This document shows, piece by piece, positions 9,721-18,585 of a DNA stretch of 64,000 nt. This DNA comes from JACKCD01 sp041390905 (GTDB lineage: Bacteria; Chloroflexota; Anaerolineae; Promineifilales; Promineifilaceae). The translations under genes and the position numbers were made by a program. How positions within the stretch are numbered: the first letter of the stretch is position 1; each line of letters opens with the position of its first letter. Where the stretch lies: contig JAWKPA010000012.1 of the NCBI GenBank assembly GCA_041390905.1, positions 930,001-994,000 of the forward strand, in the 5' to 3' direction. The notes beneath the pieces were generated by a model. It had not been told where the DNA came from, searched no databases, and saw nothing but the letters and a program-made list of their open reading frames with translations.

Positions 9721-9755
9721 GTAAAAATAGCCGCCTGCATTGTGTTGCAGGCGGC
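9721..9755 (-). terminator. Intra-operon terminator between ctaD and ctaF
   Basis: On the minus strand GCCGCCTGC, an 8-nt loop and GCAGGCGGC form a perfect 9-bp stem followed by TATTTTTA. It begins about 20 nt after the ctaD stop. Because ctaF, ctaE, ctaG and SURF1 follow on the same strand, it probably causes partial termination and lowers their expression relative to ctaC and ctaD. Confidence 0.65.
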
Positions 9756-9774
9756 ACCTGTATTCATCAAAAAC

Positions 9775-11916
9775 CTAGTCGGCTGCGGCCATTGCTTTGG
9801 TATAAACCGAGTCAGCCAAACCGTAATCATATGGTTCACCAACCACTTCAAACGGAACATCGTAATTGAATTCTGGCAGTGGTGATGGAACTTGCCATTC
9901 GGGAGAACGGGATTTCCAGGGATTGGTTTCGGCAACACGCTCGGTACGAGCACTGACGGCAAAATTGTATACCATAATCAAGACAGACCAGCCAATGACC
10001 AGCCCGGCGAGAGTGATCATGATATGGGTTGTTTGCAATCCCAGGCTGGGGTCATAGTCCCAGATACGCCGCCGCATCCCAAAAATACCGGCACTCATTT
10101 GCCCAAAGCTCATTACCCAAAAGCCGGGAACCATGAGCCAGAAGTGCAGCTTACCCAAATTTTCCTTGTACATGTGGCCGGTAATTTTGGGGTACCAATA
10201 ATAGAGTGCTGCAAAATAGGGGAATACAAACCCCCCAAACATCGTGGCATGGAAGTGTCCTACAACCCAGTAGGTATCATGCAGGTGCAGATCGGTGGGG
10301 ATGGTACCGAGAATGGGGCCGCTGATGCCGCCGATAAGGAACACTGAGATGGCACCCAACACAAACAACATGGGCGTTTCAAAGCTCATCTTACCGCCCC
10401 ACATGGTGGCAACCCAGCTAAAGAATTTGACCCCGGTGGGTACTGCAACGAGCATGGTGGCAATCATGAAGGGGATGCGCAGCGCATCGTTCATGCCAGA
10501 GGTGAACATATGGTGTGCCCAGACAAGAAAGCCGACGAAGGCAATACCCAAGCTGGAAAGCGCAATCCAGCGATAGCCGAAGAGGGGTTTGCGGGTAAAG
10601 ACGGGGAGGAGTTCGCTGATGATGCCTAGACCCGGCAAGATGAAGACATAGACAGCGGGGTGTGAATAGAACCAGAAGATGTGCTGGTAGAGAATAGGAT
10701 TACCACCCGTTTCCGGGTTAAAAAAGGTGAGGCCAATGGCGCGTTCGGCTACGGTCATGGTTAAGGCAACACCCACGGTTTGGGTGGCTGTGAACTGGAT
10801 GAGGGAGGCGGCAAGGGCTGCCCACACAAAGATTGGCATTCGGAAGAGTGACATGCCTTTGGCTCTCATGGTGGCTGTGGTGACGATCATGTTGATGGAA
10901 CCGGCAATAGAGGAGAAGCCATTGATGTAGAAGCCGAGCATGAAGAGCAGCACGCCGGCCGATGTGCGTAAGGCCAATGGTGAGTAGGCAACCCATCCGG
11001 TGTCCCAACCACCCAAAACCATTGCTAAAAGCACCAGGGTGATGGATGGAATACCTACCCAATAGCTAAAGGCATTGAGACGCGGGAAGGCCATGTCCGA
11101 AGCGCCAATCATGATCGGGCCAAGGTAGTTAATCATGGCACCAACCCCAAGCAGAATGGCGACAATCATGACGATGCCGTGGGCGCTAAAGAGGGTGTTG
11201 AATTGATCCGCTTCAAGATATTGGAAACCGGGTGCAACCAGTTCCAGGCGAAATAGAATGGCGAAGAGACCACCCACGAGCAGGACAAAAACGGACGTAT
11301 AGCCGTACTGAATGCCGATGACTTTGTGGTTTACATCGGGGAAGAGATAGCGAGCCCATTCTGGCATCCCTTCGGGGGCACCATGGTGCAGCGGCGTTTC
11401 GGCACCAACCATCCACTTGAACCAGTCGGTAAGAACCCCACCAAAGATGAGGAAGGTGATGACGCTGAGGATGGCGCCGAAGACCATAGCTCCTTCGGAA
11501 AAGGTGATACCGGCGAATTGGATGTTAGCGGCATCGCTGGTGTAACCCAGTGCGGCACGTAGCCCGTCAATGATGCCAATGCCGAGGAGCAGCCCGATAG
11601 CCTGACCAACGAGACCCCATACGTAGGCACTGGCACCTGCATAATAGAGGAAACGGCCTAGTCGCGTGTTGTGGAACAACCCCACGCCGGAGCCTAGCCC
11701 GATGACGGTATGGATGGCGACGAGGAGGGCACCAATGGTGGGGTAGAGGAAGTCATAGGCAATTTGTGGCGGTTTGATGATGGTGAGTGAATTGACTATA
11801 GCGTCGTGGATGCTACGGAGCGCAAGCGCGATGACAAGCCCGATGACTGCACCAAAGATACCGGAGACAATGGCGTGGGCGCCTTTTGAACGAGTGATTT
11901 TAAGAATGAATTCCAT
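9775..11916 (-). CDS. ctaD: Cytochrome c oxidase subunit I with N-terminal extension
   Basis: A 713-residue catalytic subunit. The core has the heme a ligand in LFSAHGIVMI, the His-Tyr motif as YSHPAVY (A2 subfamily, replacing GHPEVY), CuB ligands in WAHHMF, and heme ligands in VVGHFHATMFGG. K-channel residues (PTGVKFFSW) and the D-channel Asp (IGASDMAFPRLN, with the usual Pro changed to Ser) are present. Typical subunit I is 520-570 residues. Here about 190 extra residues with roughly four hydrophobic helices precede the core (start of core near VNHKVIGIQY). The ATG has AAGGAGA upstream. It reduces O2 to water and pumps protons. Confidence 0.92.
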   Translation of the reverse strand: MEFILKITRSKGAHAIVSGIFGAVIGLVIALALRSIHDAIVNSLTIIKPPQIAYDFLYPTIGALLVAIHTVIGLGSGVGLFHNTRLGRFLYYAGASAYVWGLVGQAIGLLLGIGIIDGLRAALGYTSDAANIQFAGITFSEGAMVFGAILSVITFLIFGGVLTDWFKWMVGAETPLHHGAPEGMPEWARYLFPDVNHKVIGIQYGYTSVFVLLVGGLFAILFRLELVAPGFQYLEADQFNTLFSAHGIVMIVAILLGVGAMINYLGPIMIGASDMAFPRLNAFSYWVGIPSITLVLLAMVLGGWDTGWVAYSPLALRTSAGVLLFMLGFYINGFSSIAGSINMIVTTATMRAKGMSLFRMPIFVWAALAASLIQFTATQTVGVALTMTVAERAIGLTFFNPETGGNPILYQHIFWFYSHPAVYVFILPGLGIISELLPVFTRKPLFGYRWIALSSLGIAFVGFLVWAHHMFTSGMNDALRIPFMIATMLVAVPTGVKFFSWVATMWGGKMSFETPMLFVLGAISVFLIGGISGPILGTIPTDLHLHDTYWVVGHFHATMFGGFVFPYFAALYYWYPKITGHMYKENLGKLHFWLMVPGFWVMSFGQMSAGIFGMRRRIWDYDPSLGLQTTHIMITLAGLVIGWSVLIMVYNFAVSARTERVAETNPWKSRSPEWQVPSPLPEFNYDVPFEVVGEPYDYGLADSVYTKAMAAAD

Positions 11917-11952
11917 GAATAGCGTTCTCCTTACTGGTATTAACGGCCGTTT

Positions 11953-13023
11953 CTATTGCAACGTTTCCATAAAAGCAATCAAGTCGTTGATAATGTCAAC
12001 CTCAGTCCCCTGGGTATCCAGAATATTTTGTTCGATCTCGCCAATCGTATCAGCCAGGTTTTGTGGCATCACATTTGGCTGGAAGCCAGCCACAATTTGG
12101 GCATTGGGATCCAAGACCGAATTGCGGATGTAGTCAGCATCAATCACAACCGACGAACCATCAGCCAGTGCCTCTTGCCGCCCAATAATTGCTTGCCAGG
12201 TGGGGCCAGCCAAAGCCGTTCCATCTGCCGAATGGCAAGCCACACAGTTCAGGTTTGGATCAGAGTACCAGAGTTGCCCGCGTTCGGCCGGCTCTAGCTC
12301 AGCATAAACAGGCACGTTAGAAGCCTCTTCAATCCAGGCCGCATACGCGGCCGGCTCCATCACCAGCACCTCAGCCCGCATATCAGCGTGGCCTGTACCA
12401 CAAATTTCAGCACAGCGAACCTTGTAACTACCTTCTTTTGTCGGTTCAAGGCGCAGCGTGGTCGTCCGCCCAGGTACCAAATCCTGCTTCATGCGGAATT
12501 CAGGCACCCAAAAAGAGTGCAGAACGTCTACAGAACTCAATTCCAGCACAATAGGTTGCCCGATTTCCAGAGCCAATTGCCCGGAAACCAGGTTGTCATG
12601 TTCAGGATAAGTAAACTTCCAGCCCCATTGCCGTGCTTCCACCTGGATCGTGATTTCTCCCTGTTGGGGAGCAATTAAATTGTTAAGCAAAATTGCCCCA
12701 TAAACACCAAAGCCCAATACGATGACCGTAGGGATCACCGTCCAGCCAATTTCCAGAGCTGTGTTGCTGTGAATATGAGGGCCATCTTCATGGTCATCGG
12801 GGCGACGACGGAAGGCAACAGCAGAATAGAGCATTAGCACCATGATGAGTGCAAACAAGAATGAGATCATCCAGAAATGAATGCTAAAGAATCCATCAAT
12901 GGGGCCGGCTTGGGTGCTGGCAGCAACTGGCAGCGTGAAAAGCCAACCGAAGAACACGCGTAAGAGCAGTGTTGCAACAACAATTAGAACAGCAACGATA
13001 GCAAGGTGTCTGCTATTATTCAT
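11953..13023 (-). CDS. ctaC: Cytochrome c oxidase subunit II with cytochrome c domain
   Basis: A 356-residue caa3-type subunit II. Two N-terminal transmembrane helices are followed by the cupredoxin domain with the CuA site (HSFWVPEF and CAEICGTGHADM, giving the two Cys, Glu, His and Met ligands). A C-terminal heme c domain carries CVACH and a candidate Met ligand in NVMPQN. It accepts electrons from cytochrome c and passes them through its own heme to CuA. The fused heme c, with the YSHP subunit I, makes this an A2-type caa3 oxidase. The ATG at 13021-13023 is preceded by GGAAAGAAAG. Confidence 0.92.
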   Translation of the reverse strand: MNNSRHLAIVAVLIVVATLLLRVFFGWLFTLPVAASTQAGPIDGFFSIHFWMISFLFALIMVLMLYSAVAFRRRPDDHEDGPHIHSNTALEIGWTVIPTVIVLGFGVYGAILLNNLIAPQQGEITIQVEARQWGWKFTYPEHDNLVSGQLALEIGQPIVLELSSVDVLHSFWVPEFRMKQDLVPGRTTTLRLEPTKEGSYKVRCAEICGTGHADMRAEVLVMEPAAYAAWIEEASNVPVYAELEPAERGQLWYSDPNLNCVACHSADGTALAGPTWQAIIGRQEALADGSSVVIDADYIRNSVLDPNAQIVAGFQPNVMPQNLADTIGEIEQNILDTQGTEVDIINDLIAFMETLQ

Positions 13024-13067
13024 CTTTCTTTCCTACCTACTTCACGTGCAGCAAACATGCAGCACCG

Positions 13068-13856
13068 TTATACGGGGGTGTTTAGATAGACGGCAAAGCC
13101 AATGCCCAGGCCTACAACAAGCAGCCCGGTGAGAATGACAACAATCATATCCCAGGGAATGCTTGGGGAATCGGTATCTGCTTCTTTAAGGCGACGGGGG
13201 CGCATCCGCAAAGCCAGGTAAATGGCAAAGACCACGATGACAATCTTGGTTATCATGGACGACACGTTGATGATGGGGCCACCAAACAGCGTGCCAAGCA
13301 GGGAATCCCCAACCACTAGTTCGTTGGTAGGGTAGAAGGTACGCATGACCATCATCCCGAAAAAGATGCCAAACATGATGATGATGAGCGAGGTGGCCCA
13401 AACAGACCAACGCGGCATTTCATGAGAGGGCATTGGATTAGGCTTGCGGTTTGTGCGCATTTCCTTAATATCACTATTGACCTTTTTCTCCAGGGCTTGT
13501 TCGCTGGCCTTATACGCATCTTCATCCTTCGCCTGCTGAATGAAATTATCCAGAAAGCGATAGAGGAAGGCCAAAATGATGCCAGATATGATGACTGCTC
13601 CAATGAAAAAGGCGGCTAATACGCCAAAAAGGACAAAGCCATTGACTGCATTCACGTTGAGCTGCTCTGCCAACATGGGGCCAATGCCGGGAATTGTGTC
13701 CAGGGCAATTTGCTCTGCTGCGACGGGGACACGTGAGGGTGTGATGCCACCACCGCCACCACCAAATAAAGAGGGCCAAACGGCCGTTAAGACACTCGTT
13801 GCCACCAAAATGGCAATAATAATTCCCCAGTTTCGTAAAGATTCTTTGTTGCTCAA
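13068..13856 (-). CDS. Four-helix membrane protein of the oxidase operon
   Basis: A 262-residue protein with four predicted transmembrane helices (about residues 10-30, 70-98, 150-172, 235-258), a Gly run after helix 1 and a charged cytoplasmic segment (about residues 100-145). No heme or copper motif is seen. It starts with TTG (13854-13856) behind GGAGAAGAG. It is the first gene of the oxidase operon, 45 nt before ctaC, so it probably serves oxidase assembly or electron delivery; this is inferred from position only. Family not recognised. Confidence 0.7.
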   Translation of the reverse strand: MSNKESLRNWGIIIAILVATSVLTAVWPSLFGGGGGGITPSRVPVAAEQIALDTIPGIGPMLAEQLNVNAVNGFVLFGVLAAFFIGAVIISGIILAFLYRFLDNFIQQAKDEDAYKASEQALEKKVNSDIKEMRTNRKPNPMPSHEMPRWSVWATSLIIIMFGIFFGMMVMRTFYPTNELVVGDSLLGTLFGGPIINVSSMITKIVIVVFAIYLALRMRPRRLKEADTDSPSIPWDMIVVILTGLLVVGLGIGFAVYLNTPV

Positions 13857-13955
13857 GAGACTCTTCTCCGCTTACTTGGTTATTGGCAAACAAACCATTG
13901 TCAGTCAAATAGACGATATATGTGCTGTTTGCGCTAACATCTCTTCCGTTTGTGT

Positions 13956-13983
13956 ATTTTAGCACAATCAAAAACGCAGGCAA
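13956..13983 (-). promoter_or_regulatory. Putative promoter of the oxidase operon
   Basis: On the minus strand TTGCCT (13978-13983) and TAAAAT (13956-13961) are separated by 16 nt, giving a leader of about 90 nt to the TTG start at 13856. This is a pattern match only. Confidence 0.4.
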
Positions 13984-14069
13984 TTTTACAAAATTGCCCT
14001 TGCATTGGTGCGGCCACTGCCCAAACGGGTCAGATAGACGTTATTTCCCGCTATTATACCTACTCTTCG

Positions 14070-14915
14070 CTAAACAGGAATAGCAATTAACCCCAAAGCA
14101 CCGGGGCCAAGATTAATAGCAACTGCCACGGCCATGTCCACCGTCATCAGCTCATGAATGTTGAAAGTAGCCTCGGCCTGTTGCCGCAGTTGGGCAGCGT
14201 CAGCCGGGGAGTTGGCATGGATGACGGCGAGCTGCACGGGCTGGTTCCCCACGCCCTGGTGAACGGTGTCAACAATATGGCTGATGGCACGTTTCCGGGT
14301 GCGAACCCGGCCGGCTTCCACCACCACCCCATCCTCCAGCCGCATAATGGGCTTGATGTTAAGCAAAGAAGCCATTACCGATTTAAGTGAGCTAACGCGA
14401 CCACCCTTAACGGCATACTCCAGGCTGTCAATGGTAAAAATGACGACCATATCATTTACCATCTTTTGCAGCCGGGCATTGATAGCCTCGGCCGAAGCCC
14501 CTTCTCGCGCCAGCCGTGCCGCTTCGATAGCCATAAACCCCTGGGCGGCGGTGGCAGCTTGCGAATCGAAAATGTGAAATGTACCTTTTCCATCCAGCTC
14601 ATGGGCAGCCTGGGTGGCAGAGGCGTAGGTGCCGCTGAGCTTTTGGCCGACCGTGACGGTGTAAATCTCGTTTTCCCCACGTGCCAGAATTTCTTTATAT
14701 TTTTGCACAAATTGATAGGGGGTTGGCTGGGAGGTTTTTGGGAAGCTGCGAGCCTCAACGGTTTTGGCACGATCATAAAACTTGGCATGATCCATCTCGA
14801 TGCCGGACAGGTATTGTTCGGTGCCGAACATGATGTTGATAGGGATGATTTCGACATCATGTTTTTGGGCAAGCTCTGCTGGTAAATCGCCAGCATCGTC
14901 CATGAGGATTTGCAT
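14070..14915 (-). CDS. DegV-family fatty-acid-binding protein
   Basis: A 281-residue DegV-type protein. It begins with the family pattern (DDAGDLPAEL), has the conserved SQPTPYQF segment after the first subdomain and the LSGTYASA motif, and ends with the GPGALGL segment typical of the fold. DegV/FakB proteins bind a fatty acid and present it to the kinase FakA for phospholipid synthesis; no FakA gene is in the window. It lies 36 nt behind the ECF sigma gene on the same strand and may be co-transcribed with it. Confidence 0.88.
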   Translation of the reverse strand: MQILMDDAGDLPAELAQKHDVEIIPINIMFGTEQYLSGIEMDHAKFYDRAKTVEARSFPKTSQPTPYQFVQKYKEILARGENEIYTVTVGQKLSGTYASATQAAHELDGKGTFHIFDSQAATAAQGFMAIEAARLAREGASAEAINARLQKMVNDMVVIFTIDSLEYAVKGGRVSSLKSVMASLLNIKPIMRLEDGVVVEAGRVRTRKRAISHIVDTVHQGVGNQPVQLAVIHANSPADAAQLRQQAEATFNIHELMTVDMAVAVAINLGPGALGLIAIPV

Positions 14916-14951
14916 TTTCTTTTCCCTCGCTTTAATAAGTCGGGTGGGTTG

Positions 14952-15563
14952 CTACCGTTTGCGGCCAAACGGCCGTTGTAGAAACCGCAGCCCTTTGTTT
15001 TTACTTTCTTCCTGGTTATTTGCCCCTGTTAGCTCTTCACGCAAGGAAAGCAACGTCCGATGATACAGAGACTTGATGGCTCCTTCGCTGCGCCCCATGA
15101 TGTCGCCAATTTCTGCATTGGATAACCGATCCACAAATTTGAGCGAAAGCAGTTCCTGACGGTCGGCCGGTAAACGGCGAATTGCCAGCATCAGCGTTTC
15201 CTTATCTTCCATCATTTGCGTGGCAAATTCTGGCCCTTCGCCGGCAAGCTGCCATTGCGATACGTCATCCAGGGCAATGAGTTTGCGGCGGCTGTTGTCG
15301 CGGTGCCAGTTGGCAACCAGATTGTGGGCAATACGATAGAGCCAGGCAGAAAACGGCAGACCCTGGTCGCGGTAATTTGGCATGTGGTTCATGGCTCGCA
15401 TAAAAATTCGCGCTGTTAGATCTTCGGCATCATCGCTGTTGCCGGTGCGATAGTAGACATAACTATAGATGCGGTCAACATACCGCTCATATAGCTGCCC
15501 AAATGCCTCTTTGTCGGTTTTGGCTTGCTCGATGAGAGCGTTTTCGTCAATGCCAGAATCCAA
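14952..15563 (-). CDS. ECF-type RNA polymerase sigma factor
   Basis: A 203-residue sigma-70 family protein. Region 2 is about residues 20-95 (DRIYSYVYYRTG, DAEDLTARIF, FSAWLYRIAHN) and region 4 about 125-180 (LPADRQELLSLKF, NAEIGDIMGRSEGAIKSL). The start is a TTG (15561-15563) with AGGATAG upstream. No anti-sigma gene adjoins it; the next gene is degV. The basic C-terminal tail (RFLQRPFGRKR) is encoded partly by the palindrome at 14968-14977. It directs RNA polymerase to its own promoter class; targets unknown. Confidence 0.88.
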   Translation of the reverse strand: MDSGIDENALIEQAKTDKEAFGQLYERYVDRIYSYVYYRTGNSDDAEDLTARIFMRAMNHMPNYRDQGLPFSAWLYRIAHNLVANWHRDNSRRKLIALDDVSQWQLAGEGPEFATQMMEDKETLMLAIRRLPADRQELLSLKFVDRLSNAEIGDIMGRSEGAIKSLYHRTLLSLREELTGANNQEESKNKGLRFLQRPFGRKR

Positions 15564-15635
15564 TGGTCTATCCTTTGCCGCTGTTGTCTACTGTTAGCAG
15601 TATATCAAAATCAGGGAAAGTGTCAGGTTTCTGGC

Positions 15636-15664
15636 TTGACGCACTTTTCGGGGTACGCTATGCT
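15636..15664 (+). promoter_or_regulatory. Sigma-70-type promoter, probably for a leaderless mRNA
   Basis: TTGACG (15636-15641) and TATGCT (15659-15664) lie 17 nt apart. Transcription should start near 15671, within about two bases of the ATG at 15673, so the deacetylase mRNA may have almost no leader. No ribosome-binding site precedes that ATG, which agrees. Confidence 0.6.
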
Positions 15665-15672
15665 CCCATCTT

Positions 15673-16794
15673 ATGACAGAACGGAGTTCATCAGAGCGCG
15701 GTGGGGTTGATGGGGTGGGGTGTGTAGCCACCCTCCTGGTTTTGTTGTTGATTGTTTTTGTGGTTAGCACGGTGTTGGGTCGTGGTGGGCAAGTGGAAGA
15801 GGCTGAGGCAACGGCCGTTTCCCCAGCTTTGGTTGCAGTGACGGCAACAAGTACACAAACGGCCGTTCCATCCTTCACCCATACCCCTACCAACACGGCC
15901 ACCCCCACGCAAACCGGCACGCCCACGCAAACGGCTTTGCCTCCGGCCACCTCTACCTTGATTCCAACGGTGACAGAAACGGCCGTTCCTCCCACCGATG
16001 CCCCACCCACGGCCACCTTCTCCCCTACCGTTACCCCCACCCTGCTCCCCTTGCCCACCCCCAGCGGCACCTATAGCTGGACGCTCAAAGTGCCGATCCT
16101 CATGTACCACTACATCAGCATTCCCCCCGAAGATGCCGACGTGTACCGTACTGATCTCTCCGTAGCTCCCAAAGATTTTCGGGCGCAGATGCAATATTTG
16201 GCCGACAACGGCTTTACCACCATTGATTTATACGATTTGTCGCTGGCAATTACCGCCAAAATTGAGCTGCCAGAAAAACCGGTCATCATTACAATGGATG
16301 ATGGCTACCTGGACAACTATACCGAAGCGTTTCCCATTTTGCAGGAATTCGGCCAGAAGGCTACCTTCTTTATTGTGACCGAGTTTGTGGATTTTGGGCG
16401 CGAAGGGTACATGACGTGGCCGATGATTGAGGAGATGGCGGCAGCCGGGATGCGGATGGAGCCGCATTCCCGCACCCACCCCGACCTGCGTGAACGGGAT
16501 CCGGATTTTCTGGTTTGGGAGATATTGGGGCCGCAGGAGACGCTGGCGGCGCATATTGGCTATCCCCCCCGCTTTTTTGCCTACCCCGGCGGCAGTTATG
16601 ATGAAGATACGATTGCGATGCTGCGCGAACTGGATTTTTGGGGAGCGGTGGTGACGGCCGGCGGTAAGTGGCACGGGTTTAACGACCGGTACGAATGGAC
16701 GCGGGTGCGAATGCGTAACACGACCCACATTGCCGAGTTTGCTGATTTTGTGGATGCAGGCGACCACATTGGCGGCAAGCCGCCGGGTGGGTAG
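15673..16794 (+). CDS. Membrane-anchored polysaccharide deacetylase
   Basis: A 373-residue protein with a short cytoplasmic N-terminus, one transmembrane helix (about residues 17-35), a Thr/Pro-rich linker (about 45-132) and a NodB-type deacetylase domain. Motifs visible are TMDDGY (metal Asp pair), HSRTHPDL (metal His pair) and FFAYPGGSY. The family removes N- or O-acetyl groups from cell-wall or exopolysaccharide outside the membrane. Three AACGGCCGTT palindromes in the linker region (15810, 15858, 15978) are read as TAV. The ATG lies right at the predicted transcription start. Confidence 0.87.
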   Translation: MTERSSSERGGVDGVGCVATLLVLLLIVFVVSTVLGRGGQVEEAEATAVSPALVAVTATSTQTAVPSFTHTPTNTATPTQTGTPTQTALPPATSTLIPTVTETAVPPTDAPPTATFSPTVTPTLLPLPTPSGTYSWTLKVPILMYHYISIPPEDADVYRTDLSVAPKDFRAQMQYLADNGFTTIDLYDLSLAITAKIELPEKPVIITMDDGYLDNYTEAFPILQEFGQKATFFIVTEFVDFGREGYMTWPMIEEMAAAGMRMEPHSRTHPDLRERDPDFLVWEILGPQETLAAHIGYPPRFFAYPGGSYDEDTIAMLRELDFWGAVVTAGGKWHGFNDRYEWTRVRMRNTTHIAEFADFVDAGDHIGGKPPGG

Positions 16795-16863
16795 GGCGTA
16801 GCGTGTACGCTCGACCTGCTGAACAATGGAACGCAGATTGGCCTGATTTTAAGGATGGTTGTT

Positions 16864-17355
16864 ATGGAAAAACGGCCGTTTCTTTCCCTCATAACTACGT
16901 GTTTGCTGCTGTTCAGCCTGCTGCCCACGCGCAGCTTGTTCGCTCGCGTTAGCCCTGTTGTCTATTTGCCCATCGTTAAAACGAGTTATCCTTTTGTGAA
17001 AACGGCCGTTAGCCCCGCCTATCTGCAAAACTTTGCCAACAACGCTGGCTGCAACTGGCTGGGCATGGCGGGTGAACTGCAAGATGCCGAGGGCAAACCG
17101 ATGGGTGCAGGTGCTTACCAGGTACACGTTTGGGGCAGTGGCATTGACAATCGTGTGTTGATTGGCAGTGTCACCGCCTATAGCCCGGCGGGTTGGGAGG
17201 TATATTTGTTTAGCTCGCCGGTGGTTCGCAGCTATCAGGTGCAGTTGGAGTTGGTGGATGGACAAACGGCCGTTTCTCCCATTTATACCGTTACCACCCG
17301 CGCCAGTTGCAGCGAAAACCTGGTGCGGTTTGACTTTCAAACCAATCAGCCGTAA
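16864..17355 (+). CDS. Secreted protein of unknown function
   Basis: A 163-residue protein with a signal peptide (hydrophobic stretch from about residue 6 to 22), then a single beta-rich domain containing two Cys (in NNAGCNWLG and TRASCSEN) that could form a disulfide. The ATG at 16864 is preferred over 16855 because AAGG (16851-16854) is 9 nt upstream of it. AACGGCCGTT occurs three times (16871, 17001, 17265); the first sits within the signal peptide and is read as KRPF. No family recognised. Similar C-terminal domains occur on secreted Chloroflexota proteins, but that is an impression, not evidence. Confidence 0.65.
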   Translation: MEKRPFLSLITTCLLLFSLLPTRSLFARVSPVVYLPIVKTSYPFVKTAVSPAYLQNFANNAGCNWLGMAGELQDAEGKPMGAGAYQVHVWGSGIDNRVLIGSVTAYSPAGWEVYLFSSPVVRSYQVQLELVDGQTAVSPIYTVTTRASCSENLVRFDFQTNQP

Positions 17356-17372
17356 CGTTTCCTGAACAAGAG

Positions 17373-17420
17373 CGAGGATTGGAATCCTCGGTTACAAATC
17401 TTTGAAGAAGTTGAACTTCT
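17373..17420. repeat. Two short hairpin repeats between genes
   Basis: CGAGGATTGGAATCCTCG (17373-17390, a palindrome but for two central bases) is followed by AGAAGTTGAACTTCT (17406-17420). Both motifs recur elsewhere: the first type at 21272 and 61480, the second at 18527, 18546, 38978 and 39014. Confidence 0.8.
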
Positions 17421-17445
17421 GGCAAGGAGAACAAGAAGAGGAAAG

Positions 17446-18279
17446 ATGATTCAGCATAACCAAGGAACCTTTAAAGGCGCAGATGGCCTTGACCTGTTTT
17501 ACCAAAGCTGGCTTCCCGAGAGTGGTGCCGATGCCACTTTGGTCATTGTTCATGGGCTGGGGGAACACAGCGGACGGTATCAAAACGTTGTCAACCACTT
17601 TGTCCCCCAAGGCTACGCCATCTACAGCTTTGACCATCGTGGACACGGCCGTTCACCGGGGCAGCAAGGGTATGTCAACAGCTTTGATGAATTTGTGGCG
17701 GATCTGGGCGCATTTGTGCAGATGGTGTCACAACGTGAAACAGGCAAGCCATTTTTTTTGCTGGGCCACAGCATGGGTGGCTGCATTACTTTAAACTACG
17801 TTATCAGACACCCCGAAGGGCTGGATGGGGTGATTGCTTCGGCTCCGGCGGTTGGCGCACTGGACATTCCCCCCATTTTGCTGCTGTTGAGCCGCGCTAT
17901 GGAGAAGCTGGCGCCCAAGATGAGTGTGGCAACCGGGCTGGACGCAACGGCCGTTTCTCGTAACCCAGATGTGGTGGCTGCGTACCAAAACGACCCTTTG
18001 GTTCACGGCAAAGGGTCTCCCCGCTTTGCCATGGAGTTCAAGCGGAGTGCAGAATGGGCGCAGGCCAACGCCGGCCGCATCCAACTTCCTTTCCTCATGG
18101 TACACGGCAGCCACGACCGGCTGGTCAACGTGGAAAACAGCCGCACCTTCTTCGCCAGCCTCACCCAGTCCGACAAAAAGCTGTTGGTGTATGAAGGTGG
18201 CTTTCACGAACTCCACAATGACATTATTTATGAGCAGGAGTTGGCGGATATTGAGGCGTGGCTCATGGAGCATCGGTAA
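17446..18279 (+). CDS. Monoacylglycerol lipase-type alpha/beta hydrolase
   Basis: A 277-residue cytoplasmic hydrolase (no signal peptide). It has the oxyanion region HGLGEHSGRY, the nucleophile elbow GHSMGG (about residues 108-113), the acid Asp in HGSHDRLV and the catalytic His in FHELHND. This is the pattern of the serine aminopeptidase S33/monoglyceride lipase group, which hydrolyses monoacylglycerols or lysophospholipids. The ATG follows GAGGAAAG. It stands alone, flanked by repeat clusters. Confidence 0.88.
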   Translation: MIQHNQGTFKGADGLDLFYQSWLPESGADATLVIVHGLGEHSGRYQNVVNHFVPQGYAIYSFDHRGHGRSPGQQGYVNSFDEFVADLGAFVQMVSQRETGKPFFLLGHSMGGCITLNYVIRHPEGLDGVIASAPAVGALDIPPILLLLSRAMEKLAPKMSVATGLDATAVSRNPDVVAAYQNDPLVHGKGSPRFAMEFKRSAEWAQANAGRIQLPFLMVHGSHDRLVNVENSRTFFASLTQSDKKLLVYEGGFHELHNDIIYEQELADIEAWLMEHR

Positions 18280-18560
18280 TCGGTAAACAGTAATCAGCAG
18301 AACGCCACTGATTACCAATTACCATTTACTGATTACTTCTCTTAAGTAAGCGTTCATTATTAACTTGTAACTGTTCAGGTGTCATTTCGAGGTCCTCCGA
18401 GAAATCCCATTCCCATTGGCAAGGTAAGCGGGATTTCTCCTCGAAGACTCGTCGAAATGACATATTTTTGACCTAAAACCGGTTCATTAACGACAGACCT
18501 GAGCAGTTACATTAACTTAGCGATTTAGAAGTTCAACTTCTCGGAAGAAGTTGAACTTCT
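18278..18560. repeat. Cluster of three hairpin-repeat families, no gene
   Basis: The 306-bp gap 18280-18585 is filled by repeats. There is an imperfect inverted repeat of GTAATCAG units (18278-18338). Next is a long hairpin with arms at 18380-18408 and 18430-18462 (TGTCATTTCGA at the outer ends). Last are two copies of AGAAGTTNAACTTCT at 18527-18541 and 18546-18560. I see no coding sequence. Confidence 0.8.
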
Positions 18561-18585
18561 TGTCTAACTTGTTTTTGGACGCTTA

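Noticed and set aside
18380..18462. Long hairpin as a small RNA gene
   Set aside because: No promoter or T-run is seen and it lies within a cluster of interspersed repeats, so I treat it as a repeat.
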